64,000 nt of DNA, from the NCBI GenBank assembly GCA_020633825.1, contig JACKCV010000005.1, positions 1-64,000 of the forward strand, given 5' to 3'. This DNA is from Fibrobacteria bacterium. Its GTDB lineage: Bacteria > Fibrobacterota > Fibrobacteria > UBA5070. Shown here piece after piece: positions 1 to 8,479 of the stretch. The translations under genes and the position numbers were made by a program. The first letter of the stretch is position 1. Every line of letters begins with the position of its first letter. Below the pieces are notes generated by a model. It saw nothing but the letters and a program-made list of their open reading frames with translations. It ran no database searches and had not been told where the DNA came from.

Positions 1-471
1 CCCGCGGTAGAAGATCAGGAGGGCGGGGCTTCCGGCCAGTTCGAGGGAGGAAACGCGTGTTCCATCGTGACGCAGGGCCTGGAAAGGGGGGAGGGGGGCA
101 CCCCGCTGGACCCGACTTCCTTGCCGCGAGGGAAAGCGGGAGTACCAGAACAGGTAGGCGAGGTATCCGAGGTCGAGGATCGCCAATCCGACCCACAGGC
201 TCGGGGTTCCCGCACCGGGCAGAAGCGGAAGGAGTCCCACGAGGTTGCCCGCGACCAGAAGGCCGGAGGGGAGAGGGAGCCACCGGGAGGTGGTGGCGGA
301 ATGGTTCCAGACCAGATTCCCCACCGTGAGATGGAGGATGGGCAGGGTGGCGAGAAGAATCCCCAGGAAACCGGCGTCCCGACGGGAGGCCAGGATCCAC
401 AGCGCCCAGAGGGCGTATCCCGAAGCAATGCTGAGGTAGGAACTGACGAACACGGCTTTGGCGCGGCGCAT
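1..471 (-). CDS. Membrane protein with C-terminal redoxin domain (partial, runs off left edge)
   Basis: Only the first 157 codons are in the window; the gene continues past position 1. I translated it by hand because no stop codon is present. It begins MRRAKAVFVSSYLS and shows about four hydrophobic stretches in the first 110 residues. It then turns soluble, with a segment ending SPALLIFYRG. That is the strand that precedes the redox-active cysteine motif in AhpC/TSA-type redoxins, so the cysteine itself would lie just outside the window. It is divergent from the TetR gene at 601. A TetR-like operator candidate lies between them, so repression by that regulator is likely. Function beyond thiol redox chemistry at the membrane is inference. 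Confidence 0.6.
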   Translation of the reverse strand, partial: MRRAKAVFVSSYLSIASGYALWALWILASRRDAGFLGILLATLPILHLTVGNLVWNHSATTSRWLPLPSGLLVAGNLVGLLPLLPGAGTPSLWVGLAILDLGYLAYLFWYSRFPSRQGSRVQRGAPLPPFQALRHDGTRVSSLELAGSPALLIFYRG

Positions 472-512
472 GGAGGCTCCCGAGAAGAGAGAGGAGAGGA
501 GGGATCAAATCA

Positions 513-524
513 AACTGATCGGTT
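513..524. promoter_or_regulatory. Candidate TetR operator
   Basis: AACTGATCGGTT is a near-perfect inverted repeat (one mismatched pair) between the divergent redoxin and TetR genes. On the minus strand it lies just after a TATATT box, where it would block transcription of the redoxin gene. TetR repressors usually bind such short palindromes in the divergent intergenic region. Binding by the neighbouring TetR is inference. Confidence 0.35.
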
Positions 525-564
525 AGAATATACAGGGTTCTCGACGTGCGCCCACCGAATCCCT

Positions 565-600
565 TTGACCGGGGATCGACATATCCCGTACCTTGGGGAG
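565..600 (+). promoter_or_regulatory. Promoter placing transcription start at the tetR GTG codon
   Basis: TTGACC at 565-570 and TACCTT at 589-594 are separated by 18 nt. Six bases later comes the GTG start at 601, which is where transcription would be expected to begin. No correctly spaced Shine-Dalgarno sequence is present. The mRNA may therefore be leaderless. The same geometry is seen at 34223-34258. Confidence 0.45.
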
Positions 601-1173
601 GTGCCACGTGCCAAGGAATACGATCGGGACGAAGTTCTCCAGAAGGCGATGGCCTTGTTCTGGGACCGTGGATTCCAGGCCACGGGGGTGGCCGATCTCG
701 AAGCGGTGATGGGGATCAACAAGTTCAGCCTGTACGCGGCCTTCGGGAGCAAGCGGGGGCTCCTGCAGGAAACCCTCGACCTCTACGCCCGGACGTGGCA
801 GGCCTCGACGTTCCAGATGCTCGATCCCTGCGAACCAGGCCCATCCATCCTCCGGTTGTTCGAATTCGCCACCCATCTGCAGGAACGGATCGGACACAAC
901 GGGTGCTTTCTCCTCTCCTTGGGGCAGGAATTCAACCACGCAGACCCGGACATCATGGGGCGCATCGAGGCGTTGTACACGTCGCTGGAATCTCGCTTGG
1001 CCGAGTGTGTGGCGCGGCTGGACAGAACCTCCCCCTTGGGGGCCGGGGACCCGGCTTCGGGGGCCGTGTTCCTGCGGACGCATCTCGAAGGAATCCTGTC
1101 CCGGTCCCGCCACGGAGGCGGCATCGAGGGCGGCACGGGGCTCGAAGTCCTGCGACGCCTCCTGGAGGCTTGA
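601..1173 (+). CDS. TetR/AcrR family transcriptional regulator
   Basis: 190 residues, typical of the family. The N-terminus (PRAKEYDRDEVLQKAMALF) and the helix-turn-helix around residues 15-50, including ATGVADLEAVMGINKFSLYAAFGSK, match TetR DNA-binding domains of the YxaF/LmrA-like type. The C-terminal ligand domain is generic. The frame stays open upstream to 67, but that part is low-complexity and not TetR-like, so GTG 601 is the start. It probably represses the divergent redoxin gene and perhaps itself. The inducer is unknown. Confidence 0.85.
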   Translation: MPRAKEYDRDEVLQKAMALFWDRGFQATGVADLEAVMGINKFSLYAAFGSKRGLLQETLDLYARTWQASTFQMLDPCEPGPSILRLFEFATHLQERIGHNGCFLLSLGQEFNHADPDIMGRIEALYTSLESRLAECVARLDRTSPLGAGDPASGAVFLRTHLEGILSRSRHGGGIEGGTGLEVLRRLLEA

Positions 1174-1253
1174 GAACGAAGGGAGTCGGTTCGCTGGAGG
1201 AGGGTCGGGGAAGTTCCTGAGCGCATTCCGGTCTCCCGGGAGGTCGGATGGGC

Positions 1254-1682
1254 TCAGCGATCGAGGCGGATCAGGAGATCGGCGATGGTGCGCGCGTCGA
1301 GGGATCGGCGCAGGGCTTGGGAAGCTTCATCGAAGACCGAGCGGATGGCCAGCTTCGCACGATCGGGGATCTCCCCGGTCACGCGGAAGGAGAGGTCGGT
1401 CTGGAAGACGGGCCGCTGGTTCTCCATCGCTTCGAAGATGTGGAGGATCCGGACCTCCTCGGCGGGTTTGGCCATGCGGATCCCCCCCTTGGCTCCTTCG
1501 CGGGACTCCACGATGCCGGCGCGGATGAGGCTCTGGAGGATCTTGACCAGGGTGGGTGGCTTGATGTCGAGCTGGTGGGCGATCTCCCGGGTGGGCACGA
1601 AATCGAACATGCCTCGACGGATCTTGTCGGCCACGAACACCGTCACGGCCACCGCGTGGGTGAGGGTGAGGGAATAGCTCAT
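1254..1682 (-). CDS. Rrf2 family transcriptional regulator without Fe-S cysteines
   Basis: 142 residues, the normal Rrf2 length. The winged-helix part contains VPTREIAHQLDIKPPTLVKI and the wing SREGAKGGIRMAKP, where the GGxxL-type wing of IscR and NsrR lies. The three cysteines that bind an Fe-S cluster in IscR or NsrR are absent; the protein has no cysteine at all. It is therefore a cluster-free Rrf2 member, perhaps like CymR or a thiol-independent sensor. It is convergent with tetR and divergent from the sensor kinase at 1857. Targets are unknown. Confidence 0.85.
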   Translation of the reverse strand: MSYSLTLTHAVAVTVFVADKIRRGMFDFVPTREIAHQLDIKPPTLVKILQSLIRAGIVESREGAKGGIRMAKPAEEVRILHIFEAMENQRPVFQTDLSFRVTGEIPDRAKLAIRSVFDEASQALRRSLDARTIADLLIRLDR

Positions 1683-1779
1683 GGGAAATCCAGGTTCATA
1701 GGAAACTCAATCTACACGATATCCAGAAAGTCGTCCGTTGGATCGCCTGCACGCCAAGTCGGCGGATTCCCGGACACTG

Positions 1780-1808
1780 CTGGACTTTGTACTCCATTTT
1801 GATACAAT
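1780..1808 (+). promoter_or_regulatory. Possible promoter of the PAS sensor kinase
   Basis: CTGGAC (1780-1785), a 17-nt spacer and TACAAT (1803-1808) form a plausible sigma-70 promoter about 50 nt upstream of the kinase start. The -10 box is good and the -35 box weak. Confidence 0.35.
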
Positions 1809-1856
1809 CCAGGAGTCACCTGTTCCCACCACGCAACCCCGGTCGAAAGGCTGACG

Positions 1857-3440
1857 TTGAGCGATTCGATTCCTCCCTCCCATTTCACCGATTCGATGGA
1901 CGATCGCCCCTGCAGGGAGCGCCTCGAGGAAGTCGAGAGGAATTTCGCCGCCCTGTTCGAGAAGGGCCCCATCGGCGTGGCCTTCCACGTGATGATCCGC
2001 GACGAACAAGGACGTGCCATCGACTACCGCTTCCTCGACGCCAACGAGTCGTACCAGAAATTGACCGGAGTGGATCCGCGGGGCAAGACGGTGAAGGCGG
2101 CGTTCCCCGGAATCGAGAACGATCCCTTCGATTGGATCGGCACGTTCGGCAATGTGGCCTTGACGGGTCGGGAGGTGCGGTTCGAGCAGTACCTGGTGGC
2201 CAACGATCGATGGTACGATGTCGTGGGGTACCAATACAAACCCGACCATTTCGTGGCGGCGTTCATCGAGATCACGGAACGCAAGAAGGCGGAAGCCGAA
2301 CTCCGGGATTCCAACGAACGACTCGCCTTGGCCACCAAGGCGGGTGGGGTGGGAATCTGGGATTGGGACGTGGTGAACGACCAGTTGGTGTGGGACAAGC
2401 AGATGTTCCGGCTGTACGGGCTCTCGGAAGATTCCTTCTCGGGGGCTTTCGAAGCCTGGACGCGCGGTTTGCATCCCGAAGACCTGGAAGCGGGAAAGGC
2501 TGCCATCCAGGAGGCGCAGGAAGGGAGCAAGGAATTCGACACCGAATTCCGCGTGGTGTGGCCCGGCGGGGAAGTGCGAACGCTCAAGGGAAACGGCTCC
2601 GTGTACCGCGACGAATCCGGGAAACCCGTCCGGATGATCGGGACCAACTGGGACATCACCGAAAGCCGCGAGACCTCGCGCGAATTGCTGCGCTACCGCG
2701 ACCATCTCGAGGAGCTGATCCAGGAACGAACCGCCGACCTGGAGGCCGCCAACAAGGAGCTCGAAGCCTTCAGCTATTCCGTCTCCCACGATCTGCGCGC
2801 ACCTCTGCGCCACATCGACGGATTCGTCGACCTGCTCGAGACCGACTACCGCGGCGTCCTGGGGCCCGACGGCCTCCACGCCCTGGATGTCATTTCCCGA
2901 TCGGCCCGGAACATGGGACGGTTGATCGACGACCTGCTGGGTTTCTCCCGGACCAGTCGACAGGAATTGCGCATGAGCCTTCTTCCCATGGATGGCCCGT
3001 TGCAGGAAGCCCTGGGGCAGGTGCGCGAGAACCATCCCGACCGAAACATCGAATGGAGCATCGACCCCATGCCCGTGGTCCTGGGGGATGCCAATCTGCT
3101 GCGGCAGGTGTGGATCAATCTGCTGGGGAACGCGGTGAAGTACTCCGGCCGCCAGGAAGTGGCGCGCATCGAGGTCCGTTGCAGGAAGTCGGGGGAGGAG
3201 TTCGAGTTCAGCGTGCACGACAACGGTGTGGGCTTCGACATGAAATACGTCGACAAGCTCTTCGGGGTCTTCCAACGTCTCCACGGCCCGGAGGAGTTCG
3301 AGGGCACGGGGATCGGATTGGTCACCGTGCAACGCATCATCGTGCGCCACAAGGGACGGATCCGGGCCGAGTCGCTTCCCGACCAGGGGGCGACGTTCAC
3401 CTTCAACCTGCCCGATCCGAAATCGGGCCAGGCGGCCTGA
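1857..3440 (+). CDS. PAS-PAS sensor histidine kinase
   Basis: 527 residues with no transmembrane segment, so it is probably a cytoplasmic sensor. Two PAS domains (about residues 28-140 and 150-275; the second is PAS_3/PAC-like, ending MIGTNWDITESR) are followed by a coiled-coil linker. The HisKA domain has the phospho-accepting His at residue 311 (SVSHDLRAPLRH). The HATPase domain shows the N box (NLLGNAVKYSG), G1 (DNGVGFD) and G2 (GTGIGL). This is the layout of phytochrome-like or bacteriophytochrome-associated PAS kinases. No response regulator is encoded next to it, so it is an orphan. The start is TTG 1857, preceded by GAAAGG; an in-frame ATG at 1896 has no ribosome site. Confidence 0.92.
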   Translation: MSDSIPPSHFTDSMDDRPCRERLEEVERNFAALFEKGPIGVAFHVMIRDEQGRAIDYRFLDANESYQKLTGVDPRGKTVKAAFPGIENDPFDWIGTFGNVALTGREVRFEQYLVANDRWYDVVGYQYKPDHFVAAFIEITERKKAEAELRDSNERLALATKAGGVGIWDWDVVNDQLVWDKQMFRLYGLSEDSFSGAFEAWTRGLHPEDLEAGKAAIQEAQEGSKEFDTEFRVVWPGGEVRTLKGNGSVYRDESGKPVRMIGTNWDITESRETSRELLRYRDHLEELIQERTADLEAANKELEAFSYSVSHDLRAPLRHIDGFVDLLETDYRGVLGPDGLHALDVISRSARNMGRLIDDLLGFSRTSRQELRMSLLPMDGPLQEALGQVRENHPDRNIEWSIDPMPVVLGDANLLRQVWINLLGNAVKYSGRQEVARIEVRCRKSGEEFEFSVHDNGVGFDMKYVDKLFGVFQRLHGPEEFEGTGIGLVTVQRIIVRHKGRIRAESLPDQGATFTFNLPDPKSGQAA

Positions 3441-3629
3441 AGGTTCCGCGAGCGATCCGAGGCGAGCCCGGGAAGTCGTGCCCCGTCGTCGCGAAATCGT
3501 CGACGGTGGGTGTTCGGGAATCCCGGTTCGGTGGCCTTCCGGTCGCACCCCGAAGGAGTCGTACGAGTCCAGCCTCCGCATCCCGCGTGCGATGGGGGAG
3601 TGCGGACGGCGCGAAGCGCAGGCGGGGGA

Positions 3630-4079
3630 TCAGGCCCCGTCGGGGATTTCCGGCTCGACCAGGGCGGCGAGCTGATCGAGGGATTCCTGCCAACCGAGGT
3701 AGCAGAACTCCAGCGGAATGGATGCGGGGATGTTCGACTGCTCGATGGACACTTCGGTTCCGCAGAGGACCGGTTTCAGATCCACGGCGACCTGCAGGAT
3801 TTCCGGCATGTTGGGGTCGTCGAACTGGTCGGTGTACCGCAGCTTGCTGTGCGGGACCAGCTCCAGGTAGGTTCCCCCGAAGGACTGGCTGGATCCCGTC
3901 CCGAAGTTCGTGAACGACATCTTGAAGGTGCCGCCCACCTGGGCGTCGAGGTGGTGCACCGTCGCGGTGAATCCCCTGGGGGAAATCCATTTGGCCAGGG
4001 CTGCCGGGTCCAGGAAGGCCCGATAGACTTTTTCGGGAGTGGACTTGAACACGCGGTGGAGCGAAACGGAATTGCCCAT
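3630..4079 (-). CDS. SRPBCC (AHSA1/START-like) family protein
   Basis: 149 residues. The N-terminal strand and helix SVSLHRVFKSTPEKVYRAFL and the following WISPRGF are typical of the AHSA1-like SRPBCC fold, a hydrophobic-ligand cavity. Families of this type act in stress or toxin responses and are often of unknown ligand. ATG 4079 is chosen because the fold begins immediately after it; a longer frame exists but is not protein-like. There is no operon partner. Confidence 0.85.
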   Translation of the reverse strand: MGNSVSLHRVFKSTPEKVYRAFLDPAALAKWISPRGFTATVHHLDAQVGGTFKMSFTNFGTGSSQSFGGTYLELVPHSKLRYTDQFDDPNMPEILQVAVDLKPVLCGTEVSIEQSNIPASIPLEFCYLGWQESLDQLAALVEPEIPDGA

Positions 4080-4373
4080 TGGGAGAAGACTCCGGAAGAG
4101 GTGGAAGCCCGAACATACCATTTTCCGAGAATGAGAAGCATTTGCAACACGCAAGGGGTCAAGGTGCGGGGATCGTGGGCCTTTGCGGGGGAACGGTCGT
4201 GCTGGTGGGTCTGCCCTTCCTCGGAGCCTGGGCCGGATCCGGGACCGAGGTGCGCATTCGGGTCGATCCGGATCAGGTGGGCGTGGAGATCGCCTGGTCC
4301 CTGAAAGGAGTGCGCCCGGGAGCCATGCATCCACGCCGGCGCGAACCCCGGAGCGGAACCCCGGGAAGTGGAT
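4080..4373. other. Intergenic stretch without a clear gene
   Basis: About 290 bases between the SRPBCC gene and the end of the radical SAM-Nudix gene. A plus-strand frame starting near 4175 reads a hydrophobic stretch followed by TEVRIRVDPDQVGVEIAW, which is faintly protein-like. It runs on into the antisense of the next gene and has no ribosome site, so I do not call it a gene. Confidence 0.3.
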
Positions 4374-6314
4374 TCACGGAAGCGGGTTGGCGGTCCAGGC
4401 CTTGGCGAGGATCTGCGCGTGGTCGAAGGCGATCCCTTCCGCTGAAATCTGACGGTATTCGCCGGAGGGGGCGCGCTCGAGGGTGGCGGAGAGCCGGGTG
4501 GCCCCGTCCCCCAGGCGCAAGACGAAGCTGCCCTCCTCGACGGGTTCCAGTTCCACCTCGAACCAGCGGGCGTCGATGGCGTCCTCGCCGAACCTCGGCG
4601 TGTCGAGCGAGGTTTCGAGGCGCGAGGTGAAGGCGCAGGAGATGATCCAGCCTCGCGGATCGCGCCCGGGTCGGCTGAACACTCCCAAGGAGCGCAGAAG
4701 AGGGGCGTCGATCCCCGTTTCCTCGTGCAATTCGCGGGCGGCGGCTTGTTCCACGGATTCGCCCGGATCGACGAATCCTCCCGGAAGGGCCCAGGAATTC
4801 ATGTAGGGGTGTTCGCCGCGGCGGATGAGGAGAACGCGTTCGGGCGACGAGGGCGACTTGGGTGCGAAGAGGACGACATCGGTGGCGACCGAGGGACGCT
4901 CGTAGTCGGCCAGCGAATAGGTTCCCAGGAAGGTCTTTTCACCGTCGGGGCGGCGCGCGCGGCGGATGAGGTCGTCGAGTTCGGACTTGGAACGCTTGGA
5001 GTGGAAGAGAGGGATGATGCCGTTGATGTAGTCGGCTCCGCGATCGGTGAGATGGATGCCGCCCCCGCGCAGTTCCATGAAGCCCTCGTCCAGCACGAAG
5101 TCGGTTTCCCGCGGGAACAGGTCGCGGAACTCCGCTCCGAACCGTTCCCGGAAGGCGGAAAAATCGACGAAGCCGAAGTAGAACGCCACCGAAACCATCT
5201 TGGCGACGGCCTCCTCCTGGTCGAGGGCGTAGCAGTCCTGGATGGGAAGGACGCCCTGCTCGATGCGTTCGCGGTACTTCCCGAGCTTCTTGGAGGCGGC
5301 TCCCTCGTTGTACGACAGATATTGACGTCCGAAGGATTGCGCCCCGAGCCCCATGCCGAGGTAGGGGGTGCCCCGGATCACCCGGGAGGTGAGGTAGTCG
5401 CTGGTGCCGTGGTCGTCGGCGACCCGGCTGAAGGTGTTCTTTCCCGGACCGCCGAGGAACCCGTTCTCGTTGAGCAGCCGGTAGGCAAGCCGGTACTGGG
5501 TGATCACCTTGTAGATGGAAACCCCTCCGGCCTCGCTTTCGATCCTGGTTCCCTTGTACCGGTTGCGGTAGAGGGTGATGTACTCGGGGGCCAGCTCCAT
5601 GGCGTAGCGCAGGGTGGTCTCGAAGTCGTCGAGGTCCTGGTGCAGGAATCCGTACATCAGATCGATGTTCAGGCGTCGGAAACCAGCCTGACGGATGTTG
5701 GCGACGGCGCGTTCGTAGATGCTGGTGGCGCCTTCGCGACCCAGTTCGTTGAGGAGCTTCTCGGAAACGGTCTGCACGCCCATGCTGATGCGCCGGTAGC
5801 CCATTTCGTACAGGCCGCGGATCTTCTCGGGCTCGTTGGCGGCGATCACCGGGGTGGTTTCGGCGCTGAAGACCACGTCCGAGGGCACCTGGAAGGAATC
5901 GGTGACGGCGTTGGTGATGGTCCGCAGGTTCTCCAGGCTCAGCTTGGTCGGGGTCCCTCCCCCGATGTCGTAGCCGACCACCTTGCGGCCGCTCCCCAGG
6001 AGCTTCCGGTACATCTCGATCTCCTCGAGGAGGAGCGAGACGTAGAGGTCCTCGGATTCGGAGTCGTCCCCCGAAAGCACCGCGTATTCGCAGAACCGGC
6101 AGCGGACCTTGCAGAAGGGGATGTGCACGTACAGGCTGAGGGAGTCGCACGAGTCCCAATCGGAAACCAGCAGCCGTTCGCGATCCCGGTCGTCCTCGAC
6201 GCGGAAGCGCTCGAAGGACCGGGGGGTGAGGGGGTAGGCCGTGTTGGCGTAATGGTGGTGGAAGAGCCCCTTCTGGAACAGTTCCCGGACTTCAGGATGG
6301 GAGGAGGTGGACAT
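4374..6314 (-). CDS. HemW-like radical SAM protein fused to a Nudix hydrolase domain
   Basis: 646 residues. The first ~450 resemble HemN/HemW coproporphyrinogen-oxidase-like radical SAM proteins. The [4Fe-4S] motif is CKVRCRFC (C68, C72, C75), followed by YDIGGGTPT and later a HemN C-terminal-like winged region. From about residue 470 a Nudix hydrolase begins, with a complete Nudix box at 512-534 (GGFVDPGE, REL, EETGI). The two domains are in one uninterrupted frame. HemW proteins carry haem, and Nudix enzymes cleave nucleoside diphosphate-X compounds; the combined substrate is unknown. The start at 6314 is preceded by AAGG at good spacing. An alternative ATG lies at 6338 with no ribosome site. 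No haem genes are adjacent. Confidence 0.85.
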   Translation of the reverse strand: MSTSSHPEVRELFQKGLFHHHYANTAYPLTPRSFERFRVEDDRDRERLLVSDWDSCDSLSLYVHIPFCKVRCRFCEYAVLSGDDSESEDLYVSLLLEEIEMYRKLLGSGRKVVGYDIGGGTPTKLSLENLRTITNAVTDSFQVPSDVVFSAETTPVIAANEPEKIRGLYEMGYRRISMGVQTVSEKLLNELGREGATSIYERAVANIRQAGFRRLNIDLMYGFLHQDLDDFETTLRYAMELAPEYITLYRNRYKGTRIESEAGGVSIYKVITQYRLAYRLLNENGFLGGPGKNTFSRVADDHGTSDYLTSRVIRGTPYLGMGLGAQSFGRQYLSYNEGAASKKLGKYRERIEQGVLPIQDCYALDQEEAVAKMVSVAFYFGFVDFSAFRERFGAEFRDLFPRETDFVLDEGFMELRGGGIHLTDRGADYINGIIPLFHSKRSKSELDDLIRRARRPDGEKTFLGTYSLADYERPSVATDVVLFAPKSPSSPERVLLIRRGEHPYMNSWALPGGFVDPGESVEQAAARELHEETGIDAPLLRSLGVFSRPGRDPRGWIISCAFTSRLETSLDTPRFGEDAIDARWFEVELEPVEEGSFVLRLGDGATRLSATLERAPSGEYRQISAEGIAFDHAQILAKAWTANPLP

Positions 6315-6577
6315 GCACACGACCTTGTCGGCGACCATCGAAGCACCCGCGCGCAACGGGGAATGCGGGAGGGAGTGTACACGGAGGGCGGCCGAACTCC
6401 GCAACTCCCGGAAAGTTAGGCCTTCGCGCGGGACCATCGGACCTGGTCGGGGAATCGACTTGCCGGGAAAGGAGACCGGACCTGCAGGCATCGCCGATAT
6501 CTTCGGGAAAAGGTTGCGATTATTTCGCATCGGGAGCCGGGAGGTTTGCCATATTGCCAGGCGAAGGAGGATTCGTG

Positions 6578-7150
6578 ATGTCCAGTTTCCGCGCCCTTTC
6601 CGGTACGCCCGCCCGCTGCGAATGGAGCCCGTTCCATCTTGGATACCTGGTCGACCACCTCCCCGGGATCCCGGGAAATGGAGCGGTCCTCGGGGGGCTG
6701 GAGGACGACGCCGCGACCTTCCTGGAGCGCCAGCTGCGCACCATCGCATCCTTGACGGATTCCGTCCCCGTCGAGCGCGAGCGGTTCCGCTACGCCCCCG
6801 GCAAGTGGAGCGTCCGCGAGCTTGTCGGCCACCTCTCCGACACCGAACGCATCCTCTGCTACCGCGCATTGGCCGCCGCCCGCGGCGATCGCACCAACCT
6901 GTCGCCCTTCGAGGAGGAGGTCTACGTCTCCCGGGCCGGCCACGACGAGATCCCTCTTTCTCTGCTGGTGGAGGAACTGGTCGCGGTGCGTCGCTCGACG
7001 CTCGCCATGGTCCGCACCTTCACCCACGAGGCCTGGCGCGGAGTCGGGTATTCCAGCGGGAACCCCGTGAGCGCCCGCGCCTGGGTCTTCGTGATCGGGT
7101 GCCACGTCGACTTGCACCTGAACACCCTGCGGACCCGGTACCTGGCCTGA
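6578..7150 (+). CDS. DinB family protein
   Basis: 190 residues with the four-helix DinB-like (DinB_2) pattern: YAPGKWSVRELVGHLSDTER near the middle and GCHVDLHLNTLRTRY near the end. The histidines of these two helices form the metal site in the family. Such proteins include thiol-S-transferases (bacillithiol or mycothiol type) and stress-induced proteins. ATG 6578 has a strong GAAGGAGG at 6563-6570. The first 40 residues are not part of the domain. It is a single gene, convergent with the Crp/Fnr gene. Confidence 0.85.
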   Translation: MSSFRALSGTPARCEWSPFHLGYLVDHLPGIPGNGAVLGGLEDDAATFLERQLRTIASLTDSVPVERERFRYAPGKWSVRELVGHLSDTERILCYRALAAARGDRTNLSPFEEEVYVSRAGHDEIPLSLLVEELVAVRRSTLAMVRTFTHEAWRGVGYSSGNPVSARAWVFVIGCHVDLHLNTLRTRYLA

Positions 7151-7185
7151 AATCGAGCTCCCCTTCCCTAAAAAGTGGGAGCGAT

Positions 7186-7833
7186 CTACAGGTGCTTCCC
7201 GGGAGGGGGCGCTTCCAGGCGCACCTTGGAGAGGGCTCGGGACAAGGCTTCGGGAGTGACCCCCAGGTACCTCGCGATGTCCTGGTTCGAGAAGTGCTGC
7301 CAGACTTCGGGGCGCTCCTGGAACAGCAAGGCCACCCGTTGGGCGAGGTCCATCCCCAGGGACCTCTCCTCCCGTTTGCGCAGCCGGTCCACCTCCTCCT
7401 CGACCAGTCGCGACCCCAGTCGTTGAAGAGTCTCGTTTGCATCGCGGATGCGGCAGAATTCCGTCGCTCCGAAACGCTGGATGCGACAGGAGCGGATCAC
7501 CTCGGATTCCAACGAGGTGCGCCCTTCGCGCAGCCGCAGGTGCAGCGGAGGAAAGAAACAGGGGCCGACCAGAAGGTGGGTGTTCCACTGGCGGCCACGG
7601 GGATCGCTCACGTACAATCGCACCGCTCCCTGCAGCAGGACCATCTCGTGATTCAGGTGCTCCCCGCGGACCCACGGACGAGACCCGGCAGGGAGGACCT
7701 CATGGCGCAACACCGACCCGAGAAGGTCGCGGGTGGCGTGGTCGAGGCCGCCCTCGCGCTCCCACAGGACGGCGGGCAGCGGATCGAAGTCTTGATCTGG
7801 ATCAAGTTCCGGCGCGTTGGTGGGGCGCATCAT
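7186..7833 (-). CDS. Crp/Fnr family transcriptional regulator
   Basis: 215 residues. The N-terminal cupin-like nucleotide-binding fold (for example PAGSRPWVRGEHLNHEMVLL and GAVRLYV) lacks the glycine-rich phosphate cassette of true cAMP receptors and has no Fnr cysteine cluster. The C-terminal HTH is NQDIARYLGVTPEALSRAL, very typical of the family. The start is the ATG pair at 7833/7830, just outside a perfect 17-bp palindrome. It is divergent from the isochorismatase gene, which it probably controls. The signal is unknown. Confidence 0.87.
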   Translation of the reverse strand: MMRPTNAPELDPDQDFDPLPAVLWEREGGLDHATRDLLGSVLRHEVLPAGSRPWVRGEHLNHEMVLLQGAVRLYVSDPRGRQWNTHLLVGPCFFPPLHLRLREGRTSLESEVIRSCRIQRFGATEFCRIRDANETLQRLGSRLVEEEVDRLRKREERSLGMDLAQRVALLFQERPEVWQHFSNQDIARYLGVTPEALSRALSKVRLEAPPPGKHL

Positions 7834-7845
7834 AGGAAGTATGAT
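7817..7845 (+). promoter_or_regulatory. Promoter-like pair overlapping the crp-like start
   Basis: TTGGTG (7817-7822), a 17-nt spacer and TATGAT (7840-7845) form a good sigma-70 promoter reading toward the isochorismatase gene. The -10 box is the centre of the palindrome, so a bound regulator would block it. If it is used, transcription begins near 7852, after the ATG at 7841. That questions the start codon of the downstream gene. Confidence 0.35.
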
Positions 7846-7851
7846 ACTTCC
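7835..7851. promoter_or_regulatory. Perfect 17-bp palindrome between divergent crp-like and isochorismatase genes
   Basis: GGAAGTATGATACTTCC has 8-bp arms that match perfectly around one central base. It fills the entire space between the two divergent start codons. Its size and position fit an operator of the dimeric Crp/Fnr-type regulator encoded alongside. It would allow one bound dimer to control both genes. Confidence 0.6.
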
Positions 7852-8479
7852 CACAACACTTGCCCTGGCCCTCTTCCACGCTCCCCTTCCCGTCCGGGAG
7901 GCCGCCGACACCGTCGTGCTGCTGGTGGATTTCCAACACGACTTCGCGTCCCCCGACGGGGCCTGGCCCGCGGATCCGCAGCTTTCCCGTGAGGTACTGA
8001 GGAATGCGACGAATCTCGTCGAGACCGCGCATTCCCGAGGCTGGAGCGTGGTTCGCGTGGCCAACGCGTTCTCGAAATGGGATCCAGGAAACATCTTCCG
8101 CCACTACGCCGCCATACGCGGGACACCGGGAGCCCGCTGGATCCTCCCCGACACAACCCGGCAAGGCCCCCTCTTCCCCAAGACCAGCCCTGACGGATTC
8201 TGTTCAAAGGGTTTGAACTCCTGGTTCGAGGACCACCCCGGATCGGTGATCTGGATCGCCGGATTCTTCGCCCACGGCTGCGTCCAGGCCACCGCCTCCT
8301 CCGCCCTCTGCCTGGGCCACACGGTCCTCTCCTCGCCCTCCCTCATCGCCTCGCCCGATTCCCTCGACTGGAAGGACGGCTGGAAGTGCATGAAGGAGGC
8401 CGGGGTGGTGGAGGCCGAGGTGCCGGGTTCCGACGAGGGGGCGAGCCGGGTGGGAGGGGTTGGTGGGAAGGGGTGGTGA
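7841..8479 (+). CDS. Isochorismatase family cysteine hydrolase
   Basis: 212 residues. The family triad is visible: Asp in VVLLVDFQHDF, Lys in LFPKTSPDGF and Cys in AGFFAHGCVQATA. Members hydrolyse isochorismate, nicotinamide, N-carbamoyl compounds or related amides; this one cannot be assigned a substrate. ATG 7841 lies inside the palindrome and has no spaced ribosome site, but no better start precedes the first strand. CTG 7865 is an alternative if the promoter at 7817-7845 is used. The glycine-rich last 20 residues are outside the domain. Confidence 0.8.
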   Translation: MILPTTLALALFHAPLPVREAADTVVLLVDFQHDFASPDGAWPADPQLSREVLRNATNLVETAHSRGWSVVRVANAFSKWDPGNIFRHYAAIRGTPGARWILPDTTRQGPLFPKTSPDGFCSKGLNSWFEDHPGSVIWIAGFFAHGCVQATASSALCLGHTVLSSPSLIASPDSLDWKDGWKCMKEAGVVEAEVPGSDEGASRVGGVGGKGW

